From contig JADFZZ010000009.1 of assembly GCA_015232315.1 (NCBI GenBank), positions 62,001 through 126,000 on the forward strand: 64,000 bases of DNA, given 5' to 3'. This DNA is from SAR324 cluster bacterium. GTDB taxonomy: Bacteria; SAR324; NAC60-12. Below the pieces are notes generated by a model, which was given only the letters and a program-made list of their open reading frames with translations, searched no databases and had not been told where the DNA came from. Shown here piece after piece: positions 44,900 to 54,427 of this stretch (position 1 is the stretch's first letter; the number at the start of each line of letters is the position of its first letter). The position numbers and the translations under genes were made by a program.

Positions 44900-44970
44900 C
44901 TGGTAGTTTTACTAGTATCATAAAGCATACAGACCCCTTATAAAGTTTGTAGCTTTGATTAAAAATATTT

Positions 44971-45088
44971 GGCACCTTTCAAATCCCGGTTGACAGTTTG
45001 TAATCTCGACAAAGGAGAGATCCGGTTCACCACGCTTTAAGATCCCTCGTCGCTCGTACCTCGCTCTGTCGGGATGACACAGGCAAAG
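44971..45088. mobile_element. MITE-like element, family B, left end and body (right end lost)
   Basis: From GGCACCTTTCAAATCCCG onward about 115 bases match 54033-54150 with few changes. The 54 kb copy has an inverted right end; here the right end is missing, so it is truncated. It ends about 55 bases before the treZ start and may contribute to its leader. The 44370-45143 gap thus holds several repeats and no gene. Confidence 0.8.
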
Positions 45089-45143
45089 GGATGTAATTTC
45101 GCCCCAGACCCTTTGAAAAGGGGGGCGTTTTTCAAGGGAACCT

Positions 45144-47006
45144 ATGAATAATCAAAATGGAACACGTGTTCATCCCATGCCATTTGGTCCACAAGCAACA
45201 AGTGACGGACGGTTTTTATTCAAACTATGGGCACCAGGTGCCCGGGAAGTTCATCTTGTTCACCAGACATCGTCCGCGGAAAGCCTGACTCTCATGACAC
45301 CTGAAAATGGCTGGTTCCTGTTAGAAATTTCAGCGAACTACGGTGATCGTTATGGTTTCAGGCTGGATCAGAACTTGCGTGTGCCTGATCCTGTGTCCAG
45401 ATATCAACCGGATGATGTGCACCAGTTGAGTCAGTTGATAGATCCCCGGGCATGGAACTGGGACGATTTTTCATGGAAAGGACGTCCCTGGGAAGAGGCT
45501 GTTGTTTATGAACTGCATGTAGGAACATTCACTTCGGAGGGAACCTTCAAGGGCGTGCTGGGCAAACTGGATTATCTGAAAGAACTGGGCATTTCAGCCA
45601 TTGAACTGATGCCCCTGTCAGATTTTCCGGGCAAGCGAAATTGGGGTTATGACGGCGTTCTGCATTTTGCTCCTGATCATACCTATGGAACTCCTGATGA
45701 GCTGAAATTACTGATTCAATCCGCTCATGCCAAGGGCCTGATGGTGTTTATGGATGTGGTTTACAATCATTTCGGTCCCGAAGGCAATTATCTGTATTGC
45801 CATTCGCCGCTGTTCTTCAACGATCGTCATCATACGCCCTGGGGGTCTGCCATCAATTTTGATGAAAATGGTTGTGAATGGGTGAGAAAATTTTTTATTC
45901 ATAATGCCTTGTTCTGGCTCGAAGAATATCATGTGGATGGCTTACGGTTTGACGCTGTTCACGCGATTTATGATAATTCAGGCCGACACATTCTGGAAGA
46001 ACTGGCTGAAACCGTTGCGGCTACTTTTCCCCGGGACCGTCATATCCATCTGGTGCTGGAAAATGATAAGAATGAGGCACACTATCTTCAAAGAAAAACA
46101 GATCAGGAACCGCGATGGTATGTCGCCCAGTGGAATGATGATTTGCACCACGCTCTGCATATCCTCGCGTCTGGTGAAAAAGAAGGTTATTATCGGGATT
46201 ACGCCCGGAATCCCAAACAGCACCTCGGACGCTGCCTGACGGAAGGCTTTGCGTATCAGGGCGAACGATCTGCCTATCGCAATGGAGCAAAACGGGGAGA
46301 ACCCAGCACTCATCTACCGCCAACCGCGTTTGTATCGTTTCTTCAGAATCATGATCAGGCCGGAAACCGGGCGTTTGGCGAACGTCTTCATCAGTTTGTT
46401 TCCGAACAGGCCTATCGGGCCATCACCGCCATCTTCCTGCTGGCCCCGTCCCCCCCCTTGCTGTTCATGGGGCAGGAATGGTGCTGTGATCAACCCTTTT
46501 ATTTCTTTTGTGATTTTGAACCGAATCTTGCCGCTCAGGTGACAACAGGACGACGCAACGAATTCGCGAAATTTCCCGCGTTCAGCCATCCTGACGCACG
46601 TGAAAAAATTCCGGATCCCTGTGCGGCGTCTACTTTTGAAAAGTCTGTTATTCACTGGGACGATCTCTCAACACCTGAGCATCAATCCTGGCTGGCCTTG
46701 CATCAACAGCTTCTACGAATCCGGCAGAAGGAAATTATCCCTCGACTCAACGGAATCCAGGGGGGACAGGCCAGCTTTGAGTTGTTCCACTATTCCAGAA
46801 TTCTTCGTGCGGAGTGGACTCTGGGGGATCAATCAAAACTGACGTTACTGGCCAATCTGACCAAACAGCACGCAGTGCCTGTAAAACCCTTCATGGATCA
46901 ACGCCCGGGGCGCAGTATTTATCTAAGTCATGAGGATCTGGAACAGAGAATTGATTCCGGATTTTTATATCCCTGGAGTGTGGCCTGGTTTCTTCAATCT
47001 TATTGA
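45144..47006 (+). CDS. treZ: Malto-oligosyltrehalose trehalohydrolase (TreZ)
   Basis: A 620-residue GH13 enzyme that releases trehalose from maltooligosyl-trehalose. An N-terminal early-set beta domain (FLFKLWAPGAREVHLV) is followed by the barrel: YELHVGTFTSEGTF, LMPLSDFPGKRNWGYDGVL (typical of TreZ), the nucleophile in VDGLRFDAVHAI, the acid/base Glu in HLVLENDKN, and the third acid in FLQNHDQAGNRAFGERL. Length is normal. AAGGG precedes the ATG. Its stop is eight bases before the start of the MalQ-TreY gene, whose TreY half makes its substrate. Confidence 0.95.
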   Translation: MNNQNGTRVHPMPFGPQATSDGRFLFKLWAPGAREVHLVHQTSSAESLTLMTPENGWFLLEISANYGDRYGFRLDQNLRVPDPVSRYQPDDVHQLSQLIDPRAWNWDDFSWKGRPWEEAVVYELHVGTFTSEGTFKGVLGKLDYLKELGISAIELMPLSDFPGKRNWGYDGVLHFAPDHTYGTPDELKLLIQSAHAKGLMVFMDVVYNHFGPEGNYLYCHSPLFFNDRHHTPWGSAINFDENGCEWVRKFFIHNALFWLEEYHVDGLRFDAVHAIYDNSGRHILEELAETVAATFPRDRHIHLVLENDKNEAHYLQRKTDQEPRWYVAQWNDDLHHALHILASGEKEGYYRDYARNPKQHLGRCLTEGFAYQGERSAYRNGAKRGEPSTHLPPTAFVSFLQNHDQAGNRAFGERLHQFVSEQAYRAITAIFLLAPSPPLLFMGQEWCCDQPFYFFCDFEPNLAAQVTTGRRNEFAKFPAFSHPDAREKIPDPCAASTFEKSVIHWDDLSTPEHQSWLALHQQLLRIRQKEIIPRLNGIQGGQASFELFHYSRILRAEWTLGDQSKLTLLANLTKQHAVPVKPFMDQRPGRSIYLSHEDLEQRIDSGFLYPWSVAWFLQSY

Positions 47007-47014
47007 GAAAAGCT

Positions 47015-50000
47015 ATGAACGATACACCGAATCTGATCCTTAAACTTGCCGAACTGTGTGGAATCCAGCCTCAATATATGGATGCGTGGAACCAACCCAC
47101 TGAAGTGAGTCTGGAGACACAGAAAGTTATTTTGGAGGCCATGGAGATGTCTCTGAACAGTGCCGATGAAATCCGGAACGCGATTGAGTATTACGAAAAT
47201 TATCAGTGGAATCGTATGTTGCCTTATGTTCAGGTTGTCAGTGAGCACTCGTTTCCCTGGAAAATCCCTGTGGTTATCCCAGTCGAGGAGAAGAACCAGT
47301 CGTTTGAGTGGCATTTGCTTACGGAGTCGGGAGAAGAACATACCGGCAGTTTCACGCCTTCAGAACTTATGGTACTGGAACAGCAAACTTCAGGAACAAT
47401 GATGCATACCAGGCATGAGTTTTCCCTGCCGGTGTCGCCGGGGTTGGGATATCACCAACTTCAAATCACCGGACATGTCGGGATGACCTTCATTGTTACG
47501 CCTGACCGGTGTTATTGGCCCAAAGCCATTGAAGAAAACGGACGGATCTGGGGAATTTCAGTGCAATTATACAGCCTGCGATCGGCACGAAACTGGGGGA
47601 TTGGTGATTTTACGGATTTACGCTGGGTGATTGAATACGCGGCCAAACTTGGCGCGGACACGGTTGGTGTGAATCCTCTGCATGCGTTGTTTCCCCTGCG
47701 TCCTGAAGAATGCAGTCCCTATAGTCCCTCCAGCAGAATGTTTTACAATGTGATGTACCTGGATGTGGAAGTCATTGAGGACTTTGCGGAATGCCCGAAT
47801 GTGCAGGAATTGATACAAACACCGGAGTTCCAGCATCGCCGGCAAATGGCACGCAAGGGCGATATGGTCAATTATACGGAAGTCTCACAGATAAAGATTC
47901 CAATACTGGAATTGCTCTATCAAAATTTTCGCGACAAGCATCTGACCAACGATTCCTCACGTGCCAGAAAATTCCGGGAGTTTCAGGCACAGGGAGGAGA
48001 ATCACTCTATCAGTTCGCCTTGTTTGAAACACTGAGCGATCATTTTTTTGAGCAGAATGACCAGAACTATCATTGGAAAATCTGGCCTGAGGCGTATCAC
48101 TCCCCCTCAAGTCCGCAGATTCTGGAGTTTTCGGAGATACACCGGGAACGCATTGAATTTTTTCAATATCTGCAATGGCAGACCTCGCTTCAGTTAGAAG
48201 CTATCGGCTGGCAGTGTATGCGATCAAAACTTGGGTTAGGACTCTATCTGGATCTGGCCGTGGGGATTGATCCCTGTGGTTTTGAAGCCTGGGTAAATCA
48301 TCATCTGGTGGTGAATAACGCGGGGATTGGCTGTCCTCCTGATTTGTTCAATACGCGGGGACAGGATTGGGGACTGGCACCATGGAATCCCTTCAAATTG
48401 AAAGAATGCGCCTATGCGCCATATATTCAGACGTTGCGCAAAAACATGAAATATGCCGGGGCGTTGCGACTGGATCATGTGATGGGGTTGACCCGTCTCT
48501 TCTGGATTCCACGTAATCAGAATTCAGCGGAAGGTGCCTATGTGACCTATCCGTTTGAAGATCTGCTGGGAATTCTGAAACTGGAAAGCGTAAGAAATAG
48601 TTGTCTGATTATTGGTGAAGATCTTGGAACCGTCCCTGACAACCTTCAACAAAAGTTGATGGAAGGCGGCTTATTGTCATACCGGTTGCTGTTGCTTGAA
48701 AAAGATCTGGAAGGTTTTGCTCCACCTGAAACATTTCCACCGCAGGCGGTCGTAGCGGTCACCACGCATGATTTACCGACGCTGTCAGGATTCTGGAAAG
48801 GACAGGATTTTGTGGTTCGCAAGAAACTGGATCTGTTTTCTTCCGAAAAGATGAGGGAACAAATGACCGTGGAACGGTCCAAAGATCGTGCCTTGTTATT
48901 GCAGGCCTTGAGTCATGAAAATCTTCTCCCGGAAGATGTAGAACTGGACCCGGCCATGACTCCGGTCATGACGCCTGATCTTTCCAGAGCCCTTCATCGC
49001 TATCTTGCCCGGACTCCCTGCAAGATCGTCATGGTGCAGATGGACGATGTGCTGGGGCAGATCGATCAGGTGAATCAGCCTGGAACGCAGGCTGTGCCAC
49101 ACAACTGGCGAAAAAAGCTCTCCGAACCGCTGGAAAATATCCGTCATGATTCTCGTTTTCACGAATTATCAATGGACATGGCCCTGGAAAGAAAAAAACT
49201 CGTTTTGGAGATCGAACAACCGGCAACGGAAGCCTCCCGGTGGTCTATGAAAATTCCTCTGGCGACCTATCGTTTACAGTTCAACAACACCTTTACGTTC
49301 AAGGATGCCACCGCGTTGATCCCCTATCTCCGTGATCTGGGGATCAGTCACTGTTATGCGTCGCCTTATCTGCGAGCAAGAACTGGAAGTCCTCATGGCT
49401 ATGACATTGTGAATCATAATGAGTTGAATCCTGAATTGGGAACTTCTGAGGATTTCCAACATTATGTCAATCAGCTTCATCAGCATGGAATGGGGCAAAT
49501 TCTGGACATTGTGCCTAACCACATGGGGATCATGGGTGCGGATAACGCCTGGTGGAAAGACGTTCTGGAAAATGGACCGGTGTCACTTTACGCTGATTTT
49601 TTCGACATTGAATGGGAACCTCTGAAAAAAGAGTTACTGGGCAAAGTTCTGGTGCCGGTTTTGGGTAATCATTATGGACTTGTTCTGGAAAATGGTGAAT
49701 TGAATTTAAGATTCAATGCCGAAACCGGTGAATTCAATGTCTTTTATTATAAACACCAATTTCCGGTAGCACCCAGGGAATACAACCGGATATTACGTCA
49801 TCGGCTTCAAAGACTGGAGAGCCATCTGGGAATGGATCATCATTATCTGCTCCAGTTCAAAAGCCTGCTGTCCGCGCTGGAACATCTTCCTGACCGAGAA
49901 ATGGTTCTGTCCCTTGAACAGCGTGAAGAACGCAATCGGGACAAGGAACTTCTGAAATCCCGTCTCGCAGAATTATGCGCGGAAGCCACAGACATCCGGT

Positions 50001-52159
50001 TGCATGTGGATTTGAATGTGAACGAGTTCAATGGACGCCCCGGTGAACCTGAATCTTTTGAGGCCCTGCATCATTTGCTGGAAGTCCAGTCCTATCGTCT
50101 CAGTCATTGGTTGGTGGCGGGAAGTGAAATCAACTACCGGCGTTTTTTTGATATCAATGAGCTAATCGGACTGCGAATGGAAAATGATTTTGTGTTTGAT
50201 GCGACTCACGGCCTGATTCTCAAATTTATTCGGGAAAATCAGCTTGACGGATTGCGCCTGGACCACCCTGACGGACTGTATAATCCATTGCAGTATTTCC
50301 GGCGCCTGACCGAAAGAATCAGGCAATCCCTGGAAACAGGCAATCCTGAAGAGATCGTGCCTGATATGCCGGCGTATATTGTCGCGGAAAAAATTCTGGC
50401 GGATTATGAGCGCCTTCCACAAGACTGGCCGGTTCATGGCACGACAGGTTATGATTTCGCAAGTCTGGTCAATGGTTTATTTGTGGATTCGAAGGCTGAA
50501 AAATCCATGACCGAAATCTACCATCAATTCATTGGCCGCAGGATGGATTGTAGTGAATTGCTGTATCAATGCAAAAAACTGATCATGAAAGTCAGTCTGG
50601 CCAGCGAACTCAATGTTCTGGCAAACCAGATCATTCATTTATGCGAGTCTGACTGGAAAACCCGGGATTACACACTGAATGAAGTGCGGCACGCACTCAT
50701 GGAAATTCTGGCCTGTTTTCCGGTGTACCGTACTTATGTCACTGAAAATCATGTTTCTGAAACCGATGAGCAATATGTCAACTGGGCCGTGGCTAAAGCC
50801 AAAAAAAAATGTGTGAGCGCGGACACGGGTATTTATGACTTTATCCGGGATGTTCTTCTTCTACAGCGTATGCCGACCAAACCCGAAGCCGTTTATCAGA
50901 AGTTGATGACCCACATCGCCATGCGGTTTCAACAATACAGTTCCGTGGTCATGGCCAAAAGTTTTGAGGATACCGTTTTTTACATTTACAACAGGCTGAC
51001 CTCGCTCAATGAAGTGGGCGGAGATCCCCGTAACTTCGGCGTGTCACTCAAGGCATTTCATCATCTGAATGAAGAGCGGATGTGCCACTGGCCTCATAGC
51101 ATGCTCAGTACCTCAACCCATGATGCCAAACGTGGAGAAGATCTGAGAATGCGCCTCCATGTGTTGTCTGAAATTCCGGAAGAATGGCAGGAAAATGCTC
51201 TGAGCTGGCAAAAACTGAATGCGGGCAGGAAACAGGATATCGAAGGGCAAATTTGCCCTGACAGCAATGATGAATATCTGCTGTATCAAACTCTGTTAGG
51301 CGCATGGCCGGTAGAACCCATGACCGAGAAACATTGGCCTGTATTCATCAAACGCATTCAGGATTATATGCTCAAGGCTGTCAGGGAAGCCAAGGTTTTT
51401 AGCGCATGGATCAATCCTGATCTGGAATATGAGGCCGCATTGATGGATTTCATCCATGAATTATTGTCTCCTCCCGAACAAAGTCATTTTTTAAAACGAT
51501 TTTTGCCATTTCAGCAGAAAGTCGCATGGATGGGATATTTGAACAGCCTGTCACAAGCGATTCTCAAGTTGACGGTTCCTGGTGTTCCTGACATTTATCA
51601 AGGATGTGAGGGCTGGAATCTGAGTCTGGTGGATCCTGACAACCGCAGACCCGTTGATTTTAAACAACGCCAACAAAACCTGAGTCACTTCAAAACACTG
51701 GAGGGGCAATCAGCAACGGACTGGATCGCGACGGTTCAGGGATTTCTGGAAAACCTGTCTGATTTTCAGATCAAGCAGTTTGTCATCTGGAGGATCCTTC
51801 AATTGAGAAACACTTTGAATGATTTATTCCGTTCGGGACAATACCATCCGCTACAGATCAGTGGGCAATATTCAGGGCATGTCTGCGCGTTTTCCAGAAC
51901 GTTAGGCACGCAAACCATGATTGTAGTGGTTCCCATATTTTTTGCGGCCTTGTCTGAGGGGGGGAAACGGATGCCCCTTGGCCATGAAACATGGAAGCAG
52001 AATTTTATGGAACTTCCCGGAGAACCAGCGACAGGAAAATACCGGAATATTTTCACTCAGGAATATGTTTCTGTTGAGGATAAGAGTGGGCAGAGTTCTC
52101 TGGAGTTGGAAATTGTGCTCAAACATTTTCCCTGGGCGGTCCTGATTCAGGAAAGTTAG
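47015..52159 (+). CDS. Fused 4-alpha-glucanotransferase (MalQ) and malto-oligosyltrehalose synthase (TreY)
   Basis: A 1714-residue fusion of two GH enzymes. Residues about 1-740 are MalQ (GH77): WGISVQLYSLRSARNWGIGDF, nucleophile GALRLDHVMGLTRLFW, acid/base IIGEDLGTVPD and THDLPTLSGFW. From about 745 it is TreY (GH13_26): IPLATYRLQFNNTFTFKDA, YASPYLRARTGSPHGYDI, LDIVPNHMGI, nucleophile GLRLDHPDGLYNP, YIVAEKIL and STHDAKRGED. MalQ would rearrange short glucans into chains long enough for TreY, which makes the terminal trehalose bond for TreZ to release. All catalytic residues are visible in both halves. The ATG at 47015 follows the treZ stop by eight bases. The stop codon straddles the boundary of a MITE-like element. 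Confidence 0.93.
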   Translation: MNDTPNLILKLAELCGIQPQYMDAWNQPTEVSLETQKVILEAMEMSLNSADEIRNAIEYYENYQWNRMLPYVQVVSEHSFPWKIPVVIPVEEKNQSFEWHLLTESGEEHTGSFTPSELMVLEQQTSGTMMHTRHEFSLPVSPGLGYHQLQITGHVGMTFIVTPDRCYWPKAIEENGRIWGISVQLYSLRSARNWGIGDFTDLRWVIEYAAKLGADTVGVNPLHALFPLRPEECSPYSPSSRMFYNVMYLDVEVIEDFAECPNVQELIQTPEFQHRRQMARKGDMVNYTEVSQIKIPILELLYQNFRDKHLTNDSSRARKFREFQAQGGESLYQFALFETLSDHFFEQNDQNYHWKIWPEAYHSPSSPQILEFSEIHRERIEFFQYLQWQTSLQLEAIGWQCMRSKLGLGLYLDLAVGIDPCGFEAWVNHHLVVNNAGIGCPPDLFNTRGQDWGLAPWNPFKLKECAYAPYIQTLRKNMKYAGALRLDHVMGLTRLFWIPRNQNSAEGAYVTYPFEDLLGILKLESVRNSCLIIGEDLGTVPDNLQQKLMEGGLLSYRLLLLEKDLEGFAPPETFPPQAVVAVTTHDLPTLSGFWKGQDFVVRKKLDLFSSEKMREQMTVERSKDRALLLQALSHENLLPEDVELDPAMTPVMTPDLSRALHRYLARTPCKIVMVQMDDVLGQIDQVNQPGTQAVPHNWRKKLSEPLENIRHDSRFHELSMDMALERKKLVLEIEQPATEASRWSMKIPLATYRLQFNNTFTFKDATALIPYLRDLGISHCYASPYLRARTGSPHGYDIVNHNELNPELGTSEDFQHYVNQLHQHGMGQILDIVPNHMGIMGADNAWWKDVLENGPVSLYADFFDIEWEPLKKELLGKVLVPVLGNHYGLVLENGELNLRFNAETGEFNVFYYKHQFPVAPREYNRILRHRLQRLESHLGMDHHYLLQFKSLLSALEHLPDREMVLSLEQREERNRDKELLKSRLAELCAEATDIRLHVDLNVNEFNGRPGEPESFEALHHLLEVQSYRLSHWLVAGSEINYRRFFDINELIGLRMENDFVFDATHGLILKFIRENQLDGLRLDHPDGLYNPLQYFRRLTERIRQSLETGNPEEIVPDMPAYIVAEKILADYERLPQDWPVHGTTGYDFASLVNGLFVDSKAEKSMTEIYHQFIGRRMDCSELLYQCKKLIMKVSLASELNVLANQIIHLCESDWKTRDYTLNEVRHALMEILACFPVYRTYVTENHVSETDEQYVNWAVAKAKKKCVSADTGIYDFIRDVLLLQRMPTKPEAVYQKLMTHIAMRFQQYSSVVMAKSFEDTVFYIYNRLTSLNEVGGDPRNFGVSLKAFHHLNEERMCHWPHSMLSTSTHDAKRGEDLRMRLHVLSEIPEEWQENALSWQKLNAGRKQDIEGQICPDSNDEYLLYQTLLGAWPVEPMTEKHWPVFIKRIQDYMLKAVREAKVFSAWINPDLEYEAALMDFIHELLSPPEQSHFLKRFLPFQQKVAWMGYLNSLSQAILKLTVPGVPDIYQGCEGWNLSLVDPDNRRPVDFKQRQQNLSHFKTLEGQSATDWIATVQGFLENLSDFQIKQFVIWRILQLRNTLNDLFRSGQYHPLQISGQYSGHVCAFSRTLGTQTMIVVVPIFFAALSEGGKRMPLGHETWKQNFMELPGEPATGKYRNIFTQEYVSVEDKSGQSSLELEIVLKHFPWAVLIQES

Positions 52160-52344
52160 GAACATTCGAAAAATAAAATAGATAATTTCTCCGAACTATA
52201 TTTCCTGTCGGGCACACGTAGAGACGCGCTATAGCACGTCTCTACAGACCAGAACACGTAGAGACGCGCTATAGCACGTCTCTACAGACCAGAACAGGAG
52301 AGACTGGATTGGGAAATGTTTACAACTTATTCTTTTGCCGTTCC
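52159..52344. mobile_element. MITE-like element, family A, between malQ-treY and treS
   Basis: Left end GGAACATTCGAAAAATAA and right end (opposite strand) GGAACGGCAAAAGAATAA form an imperfect terminal inverted repeat, flanked by TTA (52156-52158) on the left and TTA (52345-52347) on the right, a possible 3-base duplication. The interior has a 40-base direct repeat in which the hairpin GTAGAGACGCGC ... is present twice (52218-52245, 52258-52285). The TAG stop of the malQ-treY gene (52157-52159) shares its last base with the element. Confidence 0.8.
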
Positions 52345-52402
52345 TTAATTGTTAAGCCAGAGCACCAGTTTTCAAGATGAATTGAATTTTAAGGAGAGAA
52401 GT

Positions 52403-54055
52403 ATGTCATCAAACTATTGGTATAAAAACGCGGTGTTTTATGAATTGAACATCCAGGGATATCAAGACTCCAATAATGATGGCAAAGGAGATTTTCCGGG
52501 TTTAACCACCAGATTGGATTATATAAAGGCTCTGGGAGTGGACTGTATATGGTTGCTCCCCATGTATCCCAGTCCCAAACGGGATGATGGTTACGATATC
52601 GCCGACTATTACAACATTCACCCTGATTATGGCACGCTCGAGGATTTTAAAATATTTCTGGATGAAGCGCATAAACGGGGTCTTCGTGTGATTGCCGATC
52701 TTGTTCTGAATCATACCTCTGATCAGCATCCCTGGTTTAAGGAAGCCAGAAAAGGACCCTCGTCGCCTTACTATGATTATTACGTGTGGTCCGATACCTC
52801 TGATAAATATAATGGGGTCCGGATCATCTTTGTCGATACCGAAGTGTCCAATTGGGCATGGTGTTCAGATTGCAAAATGTATTACTGGCATCGCTTTTTT
52901 TCACATCAACCGGATCTCAATTTTGATAATCCCGCGGTGAGAGATGAAATGAAAAACGTTCTCAAATTCTGGATGGATCTGGGGTTGGACGGATTTCGGG
53001 TCGATGCTGTGCCGTATCTTCTCGAGCGGGAAGGTTCCAACTGTGAGAATCTGCCTGAAACCCATGCGTATCTGAAAGAATTGCGTGCGTTTGTTGACGC
53101 GAATTACACGGACAAAATCCTGTTGGCGGAAGCCAACCAATGGCCGGAAGATCTGCTACCCTATTTCGGGGATGGGGATGAATTCCAGATGGCCTTCCAT
53201 TTTCCATTGATGCCCAGAATGTTTATGGCATTACGCCAGGAACATCATGGTCCGATTGTGGATATCATTAAACGTACACCTCAAATTCCTGAAAACTGCC
53301 AGTGGGCGATCTTTCTGAGAAATCATGATGAATTGACACTGGAAATGTGTACTGATGAAGAACGTGACTATATGTTTTCCCGATATGCCAAAGAACCCCG
53401 AATGAAATGCAATATCGGCATACGGCGTCGTCTGGCTCCGTTGCTGGAAAATCACAGACTGGAAATGGAGTTGTTGTACTCGATTCTGTTTGCTCTTCCG
53501 GGGGCACCGGTCATCTATTATGGCGATGAAATTGGTATGGGGGACAATATTTACCTTGGCGATAGAAATTCGGTGAGAACGCCAATGCAATGGAACGATA
53601 ATCGAAACGGAGGTTTTTCAGATTGCAAACCATCTTTGTTATATGCTCCGGTCATCATGGATGCCGAATACAGTTTTATGTCTGTTAATGTGTCCAATCA
53701 GATCAATGCCGCCCATTCATTCCTCAAATGGTTTAAACAAGCCATTCATCACCGGAAAAACTATACAGTGTTTGGTGAAGGAACGCTCAATTTTATTTAT
53801 CCCGAAAATAAAAAAATATTGGCCTTCTTCCGTGAAGGATCCCTTCATACCATGCTGTGTGTGTTCAATCTGGCGGATTCTCCACAACCTGTAGAATTAT
53901 TTATTTCCCAGATGGCAGGATACACCCCGATAGAAATCAATTATGGTGTCACCTTTCCTCAAATAGGGAAGCTGCCATATTTTCTGACCTTGGGAAGGTA
54001 TGGATATTATATTTTTGAATTAAGGAATGAAAGGCACCTTTCAAATCCCGATTGA
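52403..54055 (+). CDS. treS: Trehalose synthase (TreS), maltose-trehalose isomerase
   Basis: A 550-residue GH13_16 enzyme that interconverts maltose and trehalose. Motifs: [38 protein letters not shown], nucleophile [15 protein letters not shown], acid/base [23 protein letters not shown], and [15 protein letters not shown]. There is no C-terminal maltokinase domain. I chose the ATG at 52403 (AAGGAGAG upstream); the frame extends to 52349. The last residues, RHLSNPD and the stop, are encoded by a MITE-like element inserted at 54033; without it the protein would end two residues after the last native E. The native core reaches its usual length, so activity is probably intact. Confidence 0.93.
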   Translation: MSSNYWYKNAVFYELNIQGYQDSNNDGKGDFPGLTTRLDYIKALGVDCIWLLPMYPSPKRDDGYDIADYYNIHPDYGTLEDFKIFLDEAHKRGLRVIADLVLNHTSDQHPWFKEARKGPSSPYYDYYVWSDTSDKYNGVRIIFVDTEVSNWAWCSDCKMYYWHRFFSHQPDLNFDNPAVRDEMKNVLKFWMDLGLDGFRVDAVPYLLEREGSNCENLPETHAYLKELRAFVDANYTDKILLAEANQWPEDLLPYFGDGDEFQMAFHFPLMPRMFMALRQEHHGPIVDIIKRTPQIPENCQWAIFLRNHDELTLEMCTDEERDYMFSRYAKEPRMKCNIGIRRRLAPLLENHRLEMELLYSILFALPGAPVIYYGDEIGMGDNIYLGDRNSVRTPMQWNDNRNGGFSDCKPSLLYAPVIMDAEYSFMSVNVSNQINAAHSFLKWFKQAIHHRKNYTVFGEGTLNFIYPENKKILAFFREGSLHTMLCVFNLADSPQPVELFISQMAGYTPIEINYGVTFPQIGKLPYFLTLGRYGYYIFELRNERHLSNPD

Positions 54056-54184
54056 CAGTTTGTCCTCTCGACGAAGGAGAGATCCGGTTCGCCACGTTTT
54101 AAGATCCCTCGTCGCTCGTATCTCGCTCTGTCGGGATGACAGAGGCAAACTGTAAAGTACTTTTGACTGATTTTGAAAGGTGCC
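54033..54184. mobile_element. MITE-like element, family B, complete, with 8-base target duplication
   Basis: Ends GGCACCTTTCAAATCCCG and (opposite strand) GGCACCTTTCAAAATCAG form the terminal inverted repeat. The flanks are an exact 8-base direct repeat, GAATGAAA, at 54025-54032 and 54185-54192. The 152-base element has no coding frame for a transposase. It inserted in the last codons of treS and replaced the end ...RNEN-stop with ...[10 protein letters not shown]-stop. A truncated copy lies at 44971-45088. Interior bases (GATCCCTCGTCGCTCG, TCGGGATGACA) recur in both copies. Confidence 0.93.
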
Positions 54185-54206
54185 GAATGAAAATTAAATA
54201 AGGCGA

Positions 54207-54413
54207 TAGTCATCGTTTCGCCAATGAGTGTTGCAAACCGGGCAGAACGATGCCGGGAACGGTAGCCCCGGGTTACGTCCCGGGGAAGGCGACAAACCGT
54301 GGAATTTCATCGGGACGTAACCCGATGCTCCCCTCTTCGAAAGGGTATTTACCCTCGATGATTCCCGCATTTTCTTTACCGGCAATCGTCTGAAACTGGT
54401 GAAACGATGACTA
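54207..54413. mobile_element. MITE-like element, family C
   Basis: Left end TAGTCATCGTTTCGCCA and, on the opposite strand from 54413, TAGTCATCGTTTCACCA are inverted copies. The interior contains palindromes (CCCGGGTTACGTCCCGGG and GGGACGTAACCCGATG). The element ends 15 bases before the hflC stop. A related copy in the other orientation is at 60825-61010 (shared GAATCATC, TGCGGGAATCATC and GTTACGTCCCG). Confidence 0.8.
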
Positions 54414-54427
54414 AAGCCCATTGAGGT

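Noticed and set aside
44659-44943. A 94-residue open frame, Cys- and Gly-rich
   Set aside because: It runs through the GGGGTTGGTCA element and its nested palindrome; no ribosome site.
52218-52285. A 40-base direct repeat that could suggest a CRISPR array
   Set aside because: Only two units with no unique spacers; it is an internal duplication of a hairpin in a MITE-like element.
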